Positions 22,240 to 34,341 of a DNA stretch of 64,000 nucleotides are shown here, piece by piece; within the stretch, counting starts at the first letter, position 1, and every line of letters starts with the position of its first letter. Both the position numbers and the translations under genes were made by a program. The notes below the pieces were generated by a model. It ran no database searches. It worked only from the letters and a program-made list of their open reading frames with translations, and had not been told where the DNA came from. The DNA lies in contig CM032125.1 of the NCBI GenBank assembly GCA_018894105.1, positions 1,550,001 through 1,614,000 on the forward strand, read 5' to 3'. The DNA is from Jacaranda mimosifolia. Lineage: Eukaryota; Streptophyta; Magnoliopsida; Lamiales; Bignoniaceae.

Positions 22240-24490
22240 TATTATAACAACAAAGATAAAAAAATATAAGTTATTACTATATTTCTAGTAATCGTCGTGA
22301 ATTTTTCATCTGCATCAGCAACTTTCATGGGGATTTTACTCTCATACCATCAAAGGAATAGTGGAAATGAACGGAATGAATTTGCCGTTCCCAGGCAAGG
22401 AATATGTTCATAAATCCAAGTCTGTCATTCAAAAGAAGAATTATGCAATGTTATAGTTACTCAATAATAGTAATAAAAAATATTAATAGCAACAATGCCA
22501 TTAACTTATTATTAGGCCAATACTGCATTAAGCAAAGTATTTCTTTTTCGGGCCTTTCCCTGTTTCACCTCCTAGATACACCAAATTCTCATCATGCAAA
22601 AACTTAAATGCACTAACTCCCCATGCACAAAGGCTAATGGGAGATAAATTGTTTAGCTACGGTAGAAGGAATCTAAGCATCGAATAATTACTAGTTGGAA
22701 ACAAAATATAGTTGAAACTAGTAGTTTGTACATCCTAAAAAAATCATCTACATCCTGATCACTAAGCTTTTCTGCCAACTCTTTCAATCTTTTACAAATC
22801 TTGACTCGAGTGACATTCTTATTTTTTCCCTTCAAATAATCATTCAACAGTTTCTGACTCTATCTTTATATCAAAATTCATAGGTTGCTCGACGTGCTGC
22901 AACCCCACAACAATAGAAAAGTCCCTCGCAATAAAAGGAAGCCTAATGTCGTTACCAAAAATAAAAGAACAAGCCCTAATATCAAACCTCCTTAAGAGAG
23001 CTTAAACTCTAATGACACTATTAGTACTCAATTTACTCAAGTAAGTCATTTTAAGGTATGCAGAAAATGGGGTTCTGTGGCTGAAGCTCATCTTACCATC
23101 CAACTCTTTCATAATATTTTTAAAGTACCCTGAAGAGCACCGAGAATATAGCTCGAAGTCTCTATTATTTCTGCAGAAAAGAGAGACATACATAACTACA
23201 TAAATACTGCATTGGAGGTTTTGGAACAATAAATCACAATTTAAATACTGAAAGTTTAAATTTTTGTACCAAAAAGACTTGCACAGAATATTGAATTGGA
23301 GGTTTTGTGTACTGCAATTCACAATTTAAATACTGAAAGTTTGAATTTTTGTACCAAAAAGATTAGCACAGAATATTGAATTAGAGGTTTTGTACAATGC
23401 AAGTCACAATTTAAATATTGAAAGTTTCAACTTTTGCACAAAAAAACTGCACAACATATTAATTTGGAGGTTTTGTGTACTGTAAAGTCAGAATTAAAAT
23501 ACTAAAACTTGAATTTTGCTACCAAAAAAATTGGAACATAATACTGAATTGGAGATCTATACTGCAAGTCACAATTTAAATAATAAAATTTTGAATTTTG
23601 ATACCATATTATTGAAAAATAATACTAATCATATTCATCATTAGTTTGCAGGAATGAATGCCCAAGAAATGCTCAAACATGATGCATTCATATCGTATAC
23701 ACCATAAATTAGATAATATCCCCAAAATTCAATTGCAAACAACTAATATACACTACACCTTATATAAATTATATAATCACTAAATTTAGATAACTGATAT
23801 TTGAAGCATACAATTAAAACAACAATTGAAGTATAAATTGACAATATTCAAGTACCAAAAAAACTTATATTAGGGTGTTTTTTAATAAAAGAAAAGACAA
23901 CCGTGGTGAATTGAGTATATCAAAATCAAGCCTAAAATAATTAAAACCAACATCAAACAAGAAGCAAATAGAGTAATGTACTGCATTTCTTATGTATTTC
24001 AATACAAAAATAATAGAATAGAAAATTATACAACTTACCTCATAGGCTATGCAATTGAGGGGTGAACATAGAAACCCTTCTAGCTAAGACTACAAAAAGA
24101 ATTGAGAAAAGTCAGTCCCCAAATAAGAAAGTTAAAGAGAAGCAGATTGCATCGCAACACCAGCATGAAAATAGCAAGTAGAGCATAATTAAAGCACCAG
24201 ACGTCAAGTTTGCACAAATGGAAAGAATGGGAAGAGAAAAACGTGACAGAATAGGAAAAGAAAACATGAGTTGTGAGGGGAGTTATGTGAGTAATGTTGC
24301 TGTTAGTCGGAAAGTGGAGGGATTTTTGTCATTTTCAATTTAAGTGAGGGCTTCTTTATCTTTTAACTCAAGTGGGGAATGAATTCAAAGCTAAAATTGG
24401 AAATCGGGAGTTAAAACTAAAAAGATTGTGAGTGGGGACTGAATACTAAAATGAAAGTTGGTTTGGGGATTTTAAGCCAATTAACCCTTT
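22240..24490. mobile_element. Decayed MULE relative with minisatellite and one recognisable terminal repeat
   Basis: The right end (about 24300-24490, with GAGTGGGGACTGAATACTAAAATGAAAG on the plus strand read in parts and CCAATTAACCC at the edge) resembles the TIR of the MULE at 5377-11458. A minisatellite sits inside, as in that element. The left end could not be placed, and no transposase remnant was recognised. Confidence 0.45.
23208..23612. repeat. Minisatellite (about 84-bp unit, five copies)
   Basis: Units run TTGAATTGGAGGTTTTG, ACTGCAATTCACAATTT, AATACTGAAAGTTTGAA and TTTTTGTACCAAAAAG. They start near 23208, 23291, 23376, 23459 and 23545. The last copy is partial. The motifs TGTACTGCA and TTTGTACC recall the arrays in the MULE at 5.4-11.5 kb. 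Confidence 0.85.
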
Positions 24491-25036
24491 CTTTTCTCCT
24501 TTTCTCGTTAATTGAAGAATTTTGGCATGAGCTAGATGCTCTTTAATCTCCTCCCCATGCTCTCCTAGGCTTTCCTACATACGCTCCTATTCAAACAAAT
24601 TCCCTATTTCTATAGGTGTTTTCTTTTCTATATATTTCACATGATAAATAAATGTCAAATGTATTAAACATTTCCTATAAAAATATTTGGTTGTGAATCA
24701 AGCACACTTGGTGTGTATTCATAAAATGAAATAGGAGAAGAAAGCCAATTGAAATTGATGATCCAAAATGCTATTCTTTACCACCCATCGCCATAATTTA
24801 TTGGCTTCACCATGAGCACCTCCACCACTGCAGCCACTTCTCTCCTCTTTTTTCTTTTTGAATTTTATACAACTTTACATCTTTCACAGAAAAAAACTAA
24901 AAAGAAATATAGGAGATGCCCTCATTTGTGTGTGAATTTCAAAATGGGAGAAGTGGATAAAATTTTGATTCATCATTTCTTAATTCTTATAACTACTGAA
25001 AAACTTACTAAAAATTTATACGTTTATTGTAGAAAA
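24491..25036. other. Intergenic DNA, nothing recognised
   Basis: AT-rich, with short pyrimidine tracts. No gene, terminal repeat or RNA motif was seen. Confidence 0.5.
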
Positions 25037-25672
25037 CTCTAATATAGGCAAAATTACATTTTTAGTCCCATACATTAGGGGTGTGTCCCACGTTTTTGCC
25101 AAATTTAGAAAACGTCCCAAAATCTCAAAAACATTGCAAAGTTGGTCCCAAAAGTCAATTTCCGTCCAAAATTTAATGAAAAATGCACGTGGACGTTTGG
25201 TAACAGGATTTGGTGGCAAAAGTGCACTTTTAGTCCCATATGTTGGGGGGGGGGGGAGTGCAACTTTAGTCCCATTGTAGATAAATTAATTTTAAGCCAA
25301 TTGAGAAGTGACATGTGTAAAATAATATGTTAATTATTAATTTAAAATTTTTTATTTATATTTTGGGATTTATTAAATTTAATTCCAAAAAATAAATGAT
25401 TAATTTTAATTAATAATTTAGTATTTGCTTTATATTAAAATCAAATATTGACATGTGTCAAAGATAGAGTGTTTATATCTATGGACCAATTAAAGCAAAG
25501 GTATATGATATTATCTCTTGATAATAATATTATCTTTTGATGTTTGATATTGTCAAATTAAAGATATCCGATATTATCCCTCGATATTTGATATTTTCCC
25601 ATCGAGAATATAACTATCAAAGGTGTTCAACATTATCGGGGATCTCCCACCAATACGGGTGTTCACAGGTCG

Positions 25673-28284
25673 TGTAGCACCCCTCCTAAGGATGACACCT
25701 CAGTCAAGGCACCACACAGATTCAATCTTAAATATCAGAGTTGCAACCTAACAAAAGGCCCATAAGTTCATTTCACACATATTCTAAAATGACATTAAAT
25801 CTCATCAATCAGTTCTAAACCAAAATTTTTCAAAATTAACCCTACTAAACTTCATAATATTAATATCTTACTGCATAACACATTAAAGCCTTATAATTAT
25901 AATCATACATATCACAACATCTCTAAGGTTTCATTCCGAATACAATACATCATAACTTATATTCTGTACAATCTTCAAAAGGAAACCAAATACATTTCTT
26001 CCCAGCTCAATCTCGAACCATCTCTTCCCTGTTTGATATCATAAAGTACAGGGAGGTAAGTCTAAAGACTTAGTGAGGAATACAGAAGGAATTTATCGAG
26101 GTTGATTCGACTCGACAAATCATAATACAAACGAACAGATCAAACAAATAAAGAAACAGATAGTACCGATAAGCAAACAGGAAACTCTCCTGCCTTGTTG
26201 CTCCAAGATCAGATGTCAGACAAACAAAAACAATCAGACAGATCAAACCCAAAGCATATGCACTCAAAGGATAGTCTAAGACATGCATTGCCGACCCACC
26301 TTATACCAGACAAACATATCACCTAAGCGTAACAGCTTGGTATATGGTAGATCCCCATACGAGCAGTATAGTGCACCGTCGATGCCCAGGGGAAGTCCCT
26401 AGCACACCATCGATACTCAGGGGAAGTCCCTAGCGTACCGCCGACACCCAGGGGAAAGTCCCTAGCGTATCGTTGACACCAAGGAGAAGTCCCTTGCATG
26501 CCTCACATAACCAAACAGATCGCCCGGATCGGCCCTTGGCCTCATAATCACCGTACAAATAACAGAATTAACCGCTTATGCAGATGCCCAGGGGAAAGTC
26601 CCTAGCACATTGCCGGTTTCAGACATATAAGATCAAGCAGACATAAACAATGCCTATCAGGCAACAGATAACAATAACAGATACAGATATCCCAGCATGG
26701 CCAAAATACAGATCAGATAACAGAAATGTCGACAAGGCAACAGATACAAAGTAGATCAGAACAGATAACAGACAAAATTTTGGGCGCCAGAACAGACAGA
26801 AACAGATACAGAATAGATATAACCCTCTAAGGGGTATTCAGAACAGAATCAAATAACAAACAGAACCAAACACGGTTTTGAGTAACGTACAGAAAAAGTA
26901 AACCCACACAGGGGTTAATTTCAATAACAGATAGCTTAATAGGGTGCCAAATTGGCAGAACCTCATAGGTATAACAAGTACCAAGAGGGATAGATCCTCA
27001 CCTTATACCCAGTCAGTCAGATATATATCTATTGCTCATCACCGGCCAAATCTCCGTCACCTAATTCACAAAATAATTCATAATTAAAGTTCGATTGATT
27101 CTACTAACCTTATTCGTTATCGAAACTTAATATTTCCCAAAATTACCAAATATGTATTATTTAAGTCCAAATTTATATAAATAAATCAAGCTAAATTAAT
27201 CCTATCAACTAATAACAATTTAAGATTTAAAATCTTAAATTCCTATTTTATAATAATCTATAATTAACTCAATCCCACAAAATGTCACTAATTAAATCTT
27301 ACAAAATCTTATATAACTCAATTCAACCTCCAACTACATAATATTTCATGCTTAATCTAACAATTAACTCCAAAATTATTAATATGCCATCAAAATCTAA
27401 AATTCCTATACATATATATAATACATAATAATATAATAACACAACCTAAAATCCATAATTAAATCACTTATCATCCTAGCTCATACATATACCTTGCATG
27501 AATATATATATATAATACATAAAAATATAATTATCAAAACCTAGCAAAATTCATAACTCACTAACTAATGCTCGGATTCGAAAATGGACTATACCGTCAC
27601 GACCGTTGGAACGAGCGGAAAAAACTGCCCAGTCGCTGCCGCGCCATCGCTAGCCGCCGCCGCCTGTATATGGTAACTTTGCACCGTTCTCTTCTTTACA
27701 CTCTCCTGAACAATAATCTCCAGTTAGTTTTTAGTTATACTGTTCCTATTTGCCGAAAAACAACAAAAACAGCCCCAACTCACTTTGCTCCTCCTCCACT
27801 GTACAAGCTCCGTTCACCGTCGTCCATTGACGGAAACCACCATGAAACCTTATATTCTACTTCTCCTCCTCCCTAGCTACACAACCGTACCCTTCGTCGT
27901 AAGTTTCGAGACTTGGAGATGATCACCGAAATTTTACTAAGGAAATGGGTTTTTTTCCGTTGCTTCTCCGACCACCTTCAACCACCGTGCATGGCTGCTG
28001 TCTTGTGGCTTGAAAATGGTGAGGGAGGTGGTGGCAAGGTGTGATGAAGAAATAGAGGCTGAAAGGAAGAAGAAAGCTGGCGGATGGAAGGAAGAAAATG
28101 GGAAGAAAAATGAAGAAAAAGGAAGAAAGGAAAATGAAAGTCAACATGCATTAATTTTGACTTGATAGAGGCATGGTGCAAGCATGGAACATGCATGGCT
28201 AGTTGCTTCCTCATCATTTCATTTTCATTTTTATTTATTTTTTAATAATAATTTAACAAATATATAAAATTTCGGATCGTTGCA
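25673..28284 (-). mobile_element. Solo LTR of the 53-63-kb retrotransposon family
   Basis: It starts TGTAGCACCCCTCC and ends GGATCGTTGCA. It aligns along its length with the LTRs at 52987-55845 and 60086-62944 (CTCAGTCAAGGCACCACAC, CAGGGAGGTAAGTC, the 32-bp minisatellite, GCTCGGATTCGAAAATGGAC). Flanks GGTCG (25668-25672) and AGTCG (28285-28289) form a 5-bp target duplication with one change. There is no internal region, so it arose by LTR-LTR recombination. Strand follows the relative's PPT/PBS orientation. Confidence 0.85.
26346..26515. repeat. LTR minisatellite (about 31-33-bp unit)
   Basis: Successive units with the core CCCAGGGGAAAGTCCCTAGC alternate with CACCGTCGATG-like spacers. It is the diverged counterpart of the arrays at 53691-53817 and 60790-60916. 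One more isolated unit lies near 26584-26615. Confidence 0.8.
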
Positions 28285-29432
28285 AGTCGGGTCGAGTCAG
28301 GTTTGAAGAAAAAATTGATCCAAACCAATTCAATTTAATTAGGTTGGGTTGGATCGGGTTTTATGGAATTGGATCTCCAGACCTTAATGAAACCAATTCA
28401 ATTTAGATCGGGTTGGTTCAAGTTGGATAGTCGGGTATACCTATTCAATTTTATTTTATTTTATTTTATATATTATTTTTAATTTTATATTTTTTTAAAT
28501 TAGATATTATTTTGATTATATATTACATTTCAATTAATGAAATAATTAAAAAATTCAATTTTAAGTAGGCAAAATATTGAAACTAGTATATATACTATAT
28601 GACCAAAATATTGAAACAAAGTGTACTATATGACCATTTAAATATATATATATATATATTAATTTTTAATCGGGTCGGGACGCAAAAGTCGAACCCGAGT
28701 CCAAACCAATTGTTAATTGATTTTGATCACGTTTTACCCGATTAGCCTATCAAATCTGAACCAATTAAGTTAGTTTGGTTTGGGTAATCGGGTTCATCGT
28801 GTAAATCTGATATGATGAACACCCCTACCCACCAAGCGCCTATATAAAGGGGGTGATCCTAGCTCATTTTACACAACACAAAATCCAGCAAGTGAGATAA
28901 ACTTTGAAGGAGTCCAGCAATTCTCTCAAACAAATTTAAGGAGATCCACGACATTGAAGGCATTCTTCGCAGAGCTCACATATTTTTGGCATTTGATTCC
29001 AAATTAAGGTGTGAAGCCCTCGAATTGGCGTTATTTTTATGAAGGAGTTTCACGACGTTCAAAGCATTCTTCACGGAACTCATATATTTTTGGCATTTGA
29101 TTTGAGATTAAGGTGCAAAGCCCTCGAATTGGCGTTATTTTTCTTCAAATCAAATTTAAGCCCTCGATTTGAAGAAAAATAACGCCAATTCAAGGGCATC
29201 CCACCTTAATCTCGAATCAAATGCCAAAACAATATGATCTCCTTGAATTTTCTTGAGAGAATTGATGGACTCCTTCAAAAGTTCTCTCACTTGGTGGAAT
29301 TTGTGTTGTGTCAAATGAGCTAGGATCATCCCTTTATATAAGTGCTTGGTGGGAGATCCCAGATAATCTTGAACATCTTTGATAGTTATCTTTTCGATGA
29401 GATAGTATCAAATATCAAGGGATAATAATTTA

Positions 29433-29864
29433 GGGGTGTAAATGAGCCGAGCCGAGCCGAGCCTAGGCAATCGAGCTTGAGCTTGACTCGTTGGAATAGG
29501 TAAGGGCTCGGGCTCGGCTCGGCTCACTAAAGCTCGATTCATATAGGTTTGGATGAGCTTGAGCTCATATAAGCTCAGATGTGCTCCTTCTTGTATAAGC
29601 CCCGATGAGCTCGAGCCCGTTTAGGCTTGAAACAAATAATTAGGGTTTTTTTTCTTTTCAATTTTTAAATAATTTTATTCTTTCTTAAAATTATTATTAT
29701 TATTATGATTATTATTATTATAAAAAGCTTGTTTAAGCTTGCGAGCTTGTCGAGTCGAATACTAATGAACTTGGTACGGCTCATTTAAGTTCGAGTCAAA
29801 TTCGAGCTTTTATCGAGTTGAGCCCGAATCGTTCGCAAATAGTCTCATCTCATTTACACCCCTA
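29433..29864. mobile_element. Second hAT-like MITE in the right arm of the MULE
   Basis: The ends are TAGGGGTGTAAATGAG and its inverted copy CTCATTTACACCCCTA. The interior is rich in GAGCTCGAGC and GAGCCGAGCC motifs. GATAATA occurs just outside both ends (29423-29429 and 29865-29871), with three extra bases on the left. The left arm of the host MULE reads AGGGATAATATC through at the matching place, showing the empty state. Confidence 0.75.
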
Positions 29865-30426
29865 GATAATACCGGATATCTTTGATTTGACAATATCAAA
29901 CGTCAAAAGGTAATATCAATATTAAGAGATAATATCAAATATCTTTGATTTTAATTGGTCCATTGACATAGACACTGCATCTTTGACACTTGTCAATATT
30001 TGATTTGAATATAAAATAAATACTAAATTATTAATTAGAATTAACCATTTATCTTTTGAAATTAAATTTAATAAATCCCAAAATGTAAATAGAGAATTTT
30101 AAATTGATAATTAGCATATTATTTTATACATGTCCCTTCTCAATTGACTTAAAATTAATTTATCTACAGTGGGACTAAAGTTGCACCTCCCCCTAACGTA
30201 TGGGACTAAAAGTGCAATTTTTCCACTGAGGCCATGCTCGTCAAATGGCCATGCCCGTCACACGCTCTTTTTCCGTTAAATTTTGGATGGAAATTGACTT
30301 TTGGGACCAACTTTGCAACATTTTTGAGATTTTGGGATGTTTTCTAAATTTTGCAAAAGCGTGGGACTAAAGTTGCCCACCCCCCTAACATATGGGACTA
30401 AAAATGCAAATTTGCCCTCTAATATA

Positions 30427-31665
30427 ATACAACGATAACATTATTGGGCTAGCATGTACTTTCGTTGGTAGCCACAATAACTTCGCATTTAAGAATGACT
30501 AACTTTGTACAAAGTCTTCTCTTTGAAATATATTTTACTAATTTGTGTTGCGTAGAATTAAGAAATCAGTTGTTTTTCCAAGAAGTTGCTTCTATGATTT
30601 TCTAAAGTCAACTTCAGCCACTTCACATTGGTCAATTTTTTATTCAGTTATTAATCAGAAAACTTTGCAAGGTTACTATGACTTTCATATAAGAATATTA
30701 AGTATTATAAACCATGACAAGTTTATGATTGAGTGTATCCCTACTTGTTTTGTACTAAAAGCCAGCCTAAGGGACAAGTACTTGAAGATATTCAATTTCA
30801 AAGAGAAAGAAAAGGTCAATGATGAACATGATAATTTTGATATTAGAATAAAAATAATTGTGTGTCTGTGTTCCAGTTTCTCTACTATTGCGAACCACAG
30901 TTAGATTCATGCATGCTATACTTCTTAATTATTGGAGAAGCTAAGTATTCTCTTTCAAATTCAACTGATCTCAGAGATTTTTTCCCTTTTGGAAGATACA
31001 GAAATGAAACAATTAACTTATTGATATTGAAAGACCCAATAACCAATTTTTCCATATCATTTTTGGGTCTAATAAAATTCATTGGTATAAGAAGAGCCCC
31101 TTCATATAGAGATTTTTTCTTTCAAACCATATTTCAATTGTTAATACGAAGTTCACTTGGATCTATAATCCATACTAATTTTCATATGAGTAGGTGGCTT
31201 GTTGTAATCTAAAACTGAATTTCCATACACTGTAGGTAAATTTATAGTGAGGGATTTTTTTTTTATTTAATGTTCAAGCCTCAAATCCATATAAAGTTCA
31301 AATATATTTCAAAGCTCCTCTTACTTAATATTGAGTCCTTTGACTTTGCGCAGGAAGCTTCATTGTTGGTTTTGAAGCTTGCAATTGACAAATCAGCTTG
31401 TTATTCAATTAATATTTTGTGATCTGTTTTCATAATATTTTATTCATTTATAGATCAAATTGGTGTTAAATTATTTTAGGCCCACCATAGATCAAGCAAT
31501 TCCACATCACTATATTAAGCTAAGAAACTGTGTAAATGAGAAAACTCATCAAATCCTTCTGTTCCATTTTGGTATATTGATCAATCAGTTGTCCCTCTAA
31601 ATTTCTTTCTCTTCATTTTGTTTCTAAAGCTAGCTTTGTTTCCTGTTCCTTTTCATACTCCGTAG
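30427..31665. promoter_or_regulatory. CNL2 upstream region
   Basis: Block U1 (30470-30680) and block U2 (31240-31355) match sequence upstream of CNL1 and CNL3. A TATA-like TATATTAA lies at 31511-31518, about 150 bp before the start codon. TTGGTATATTGATCAATCAG (from 31569) is shared with CNL1 and probably lies in the leader. Between them, about 30890-31210 holds open but unrecognised sequence on both strands. Confidence 0.5.
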
Positions 31666-34341
31666 ATGGCTTATGCTGCTCTTGTTTCACTTGAGAAAAC
31701 CATAGATAAAATACAACATGATCATAATTATGATCAATATTCGATTTCTCCTCATGACAGACAAAAATTTATATCTATCCACAAATACATTACCTTCTTG
31801 AGAGCTTTTCTTGAAGATTTTCCAGACAAAGCCAGCAGCTTGGAAGGGAGAGTCAAGAATGTAGCAAATGAAGCAGAAGATATTATTGAGTATTTTATGT
31901 CAGAACAAATTCGGCTGTGTCATATCTTGCACTCGACTACAGGACCTGAAAGTGTTAAGTTTCCGCACCATCTAACTGGCTTGTTTACATGGTTTCAAGG
32001 AAAAAGAAGTGGAGTCTACACAAAGCTTAGGCTTCATTTTAATTTTAAAGAGTTGAAAAAAGTGGCAAGAGAGGTGGTGGGGATTAAGAATAGCACCAGA
32101 ACTGAAGACGTGCAACTCGGTAATTCTTCTGTTGCTACTTCAACATCAAGGCGAATTGCACCCACCAACAAAGATGCCATGGTTGGTTTCGAGGACGACT
32201 TGATGGCCATAAAGGGTCGGCTTTGTGGAGAATCATTCAAACTCGAAGTCATCCCAATCTTCGGTATGGGAGTTATTGGCAAGACTACTCTTTCCAGAAA
32301 TGCTTACGATGATCCATTAATTTTGGAGCACTTTCAAATTCGTGCTTGGGTTACAGTATCACAAGATTATAGTGTACAAGGAATTCTTTCAAGCCTTCTG
32401 GTTGCAATCAAAGCATTCACTAATGTGGAACCTGAACAAAGAAAGAAATCAAGAAAGGAATCAATGGAAGAACTTGTGTACAAAAGTCTAAAAGGTAGGA
32501 GATATCTTATTGTGATGGATGATATGTGGAGTATAAAGGCATGGGATGATATAAAGATAATATTACCTGATGACCATAATGGAAGTCGCATCATGTTGAC
32601 CACAAGACTATTCAATGTGGCTGCTTATCCAGACTCTTCTAGCCCTCTTCATGAGATGCGTTTCTTGGATGCGGACCAAAGTTGGTATTTACTTCAGCAA
32701 AGGATGCATCCACAAGAAAATTATCCTCGTGAATTGGAAACCATTGGAAAGACCATTGCAAGAAGCTGCAGAGGACTGCCCCTTGCAATTATTGTGACTG
32801 CAGGACTCCTGTTCACGGTTAGTAAGACTCAAACTTCTTGGAAAAATGTTGCAGAAAATATAAATTTAGCTATCAGCACTACAAATGACAAGCAATTTCC
32901 AAAAATACTGTCTTTAAGCTACAACAACTTGCCTCATCATTTGAGACCATGTTTCCTATATATGGGAGCCTTTCCAGAAGATTATGAGATCCGTGTCTCA
33001 GAACTCATCAAATTATGGGTAGCTGAGGGATTTTTGAAATCAAGTGGATCAAAAAGCCTTGAAGAGGTCGATGCAGAAGAATATTTGGAGAATCTTGTGA
33101 AGAGAAGTCTTGTGATGGTCACTAAGAGGAAGTCTAATGGCAAGATCAAAAGTTGCAGCATCCATGATCTTGTGCGGGATTTGTGCATAAGAAAAGCCGA
33201 GGAAGAGAAGTTTCATTTACATGTTATGAATAGGTATCGTTGGAGTGTTCTTCTAGAAAAGATAAAAAATCATCATCGTCTAAGTGTTACTTCTTTTGAC
33301 CTGATCTTGCTTAAAGACATGTACGCCTCAACCAATATCCGTACTGTTTTATGCTTCCAGTACTATAATGGAATATCACTGCGCTCTTTTGGAACTTTTA
33401 GACTGCTGAGGGTATTGAATGTGGTACCTGAAACTACTTTTGAATTTTTCAGAATTGTTGTGCTCCCTGATGAAATATTTGAGCTGTTTCATTTAAGGTA
33501 CCTTGCTCTCACCTTTATGAAAGAAGAATTTGTTGTTCCTCCATCCATATTAAACCTTCAAAATCTTCAAACCTTAATCCTTCAACAAGAAGTTGGATAC
33601 CTCCTGGTACATTTGCCATTGGAAATTTGGAGGATGCGGCAATTAAGGCATCTAAAATTTATCGGTCCCTTACCCGAAATTCTTGAAGGAGCTGCAACTT
33701 TTCCTCTAGAAAACTTGCAAACACTTTGGGGAGTAAAAAGTTTCAAATGCAGTGAAGAGATCTTGAAAATGTTTCCAAACCTGAAGAGATTGGGAATCAT
33801 CTATTCTGGAAAGGAATATGTTGAAGACAATCACCTTGAGAATCTTGTATATCTTCATCAACTCGAAAAGCTAAAATTAGAGGTACAATTGCCATTTCGC
33901 TGCGAAAAGCTTAATCCTATTTTACCAATGATGCTTAAAGAGTTAACCTTGAGTGGTCAGATATTTCCTTGGAAAGAAATGTCCATTGTTGGTTGGTTGC
34001 CTACACTTCAAGTGCTGAAACTGAGAAATAACGCATGCTTTGGAAACAAATGGGAAGAATTTCGTAAGCTCGAATTTCTACTAATTGATGAGTCATATCT
34101 TGAGCAATGGGTAACTGAAAGTAGCCACTTCCCAAGTCTCAAGTCCCTAGTGCTTTATTATTGTTGGGGCCTAAAAGAGATTCCAGATGGTATTGGAGAT
34201 ATTTCGACACTTGAATTGATTGAGGTTGATGGGTGGAATGAACCTGTTTTGGACTCCGCCAAAAGGATACAGGAGGAACAACAAGAAAATTGTGGGAATT
34301 ATGCCATTCAAGTTCGTATCCAACCTAGGAGGTCAAAGTGA
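31666..34341 (+). CDS. CNL-type NB-LRR disease resistance protein (CNL2), R1-like
   Basis: Single-exon, 891-residue putative cytoplasmic immune receptor, the longest of the three. The coiled coil (1-about 155) has EDIIE at 71-75, and a stretch TWFQGKRSGVYTKLRLHF (about 105-125) that CNL1 lacks. NB-ARC: P-loop GMGVIGKTT 200-208, kinase-2 LIVMDDMW 281-288, RNBS-B GSRIMLTTR, GLPL 370-373, RNBS-D CFLYMGAFPEDYE, IHD at 499-501 for MHD. LRRs follow to about 860; the tail is basic (RIQPRRSK). The second P-loop glycine of the usual GMGGIGK is valine; the general GxxxxGK[ST] pattern is still met, so ATP binding may persist. An extra RKKSRKES insertion (about 260) precedes kinase-2. The start is the first ATG in frame and aligns with its neighbours. 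Confidence 0.95.
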   Translation: MAYAALVSLEKTIDKIQHDHNYDQYSISPHDRQKFISIHKYITFLRAFLEDFPDKASSLEGRVKNVANEAEDIIEYFMSEQIRLCHILHSTTGPESVKFPHHLTGLFTWFQGKRSGVYTKLRLHFNFKELKKVAREVVGIKNSTRTEDVQLGNSSVATSTSRRIAPTNKDAMVGFEDDLMAIKGRLCGESFKLEVIPIFGMGVIGKTTLSRNAYDDPLILEHFQIRAWVTVSQDYSVQGILSSLLVAIKAFTNVEPEQRKKSRKESMEELVYKSLKGRRYLIVMDDMWSIKAWDDIKIILPDDHNGSRIMLTTRLFNVAAYPDSSSPLHEMRFLDADQSWYLLQQRMHPQENYPRELETIGKTIARSCRGLPLAIIVTAGLLFTVSKTQTSWKNVAENINLAISTTNDKQFPKILSLSYNNLPHHLRPCFLYMGAFPEDYEIRVSELIKLWVAEGFLKSSGSKSLEEVDAEEYLENLVKRSLVMVTKRKSNGKIKSCSIHDLVRDLCIRKAEEEKFHLHVMNRYRWSVLLEKIKNHHRLSVTSFDLILLKDMYASTNIRTVLCFQYYNGISLRSFGTFRLLRVLNVVPETTFEFFRIVVLPDEIFELFHLRYLALTFMKEEFVVPPSILNLQNLQTLILQQEVGYLLVHLPLEIWRMRQLRHLKFIGPLPEILEGAATFPLENLQTLWGVKSFKCSEEILKMFPNLKRLGIIYSGKEYVEDNHLENLVYLHQLEKLKLEVQLPFRCEKLNPILPMMLKELTLSGQIFPWKEMSIVGWLPTLQVLKLRNNACFGNKWEEFRKLEFLLIDESYLEQWVTESSHFPSLKSLVLYYCWGLKEIPDGIGDISTLELIEVDGWNEPVLDSAKRIQEEQQENCGNYAIQVRIQPRRSK

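Larger units (their letters stand above)
25654..28827. mobile_element. hAT-type MITE, itself split by a solo LTR
   Basis: An exact 8-bp target duplication CCCACCAA lies at 25646-25653 and 28828-28835. The ends are TACGGGTGTTCA and, in reverse, TAGGGGTGTTCA. The 8-bp duplication and TAGGGGTG-type end are hAT features. Without the solo LTR (25673-28284) the MITE is about 560 bp and GGGTTGG/GGGTCG-rich. The opposite arm of the host MULE keeps TTGGTGGG once (29346-29353), an in-place empty site that confirms the insertion. Confidence 0.88.
25047..30416. mobile_element. Long-TIR MULE (foldback-like) hosting nested insertions
   Basis: A 10-bp direct repeat CTCTAATATA lies at 25037-25046 and 30417-30426. 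The ends are inverted copies (GGCAAAATTACATTTTTAGTC at left; reverse of the right end GGCAAATTTGCATTTTTAGTC). The inverted arms continue almost to the centre near 29150-29165, so once the nested insertions (25654-28827 and 29433-29864) are removed, about 1.8 kb of nearly complete hairpin remains. The left arm has a local tandem duplication (about 28948-29040 and 29042-29145) around GGCATTTGAT and GCCCTCGAATTGGCGTTATT. No transposase is present. Confidence 0.88.

Noticed and set aside
22556..22566. Left terminus of the 22-24-kb MULE relic at a TTTCTTTTTC-like repeat
   Set aside because: The adjoining sequence does not convincingly match the right TIR; the T-rich duplication could be chance.
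27568..27876. 102-codon frame in the solo LTR
   Set aside because: Lies wholly inside LTR sequence and is not kept in the LTR relatives.
30862..31212. 116-codon frame upstream of CNL2, considered as organelle-derived or a small gene
   Set aside because: No plastid or mitochondrial gene could be matched, both strands are open, and it lies among duplicated flank blocks.
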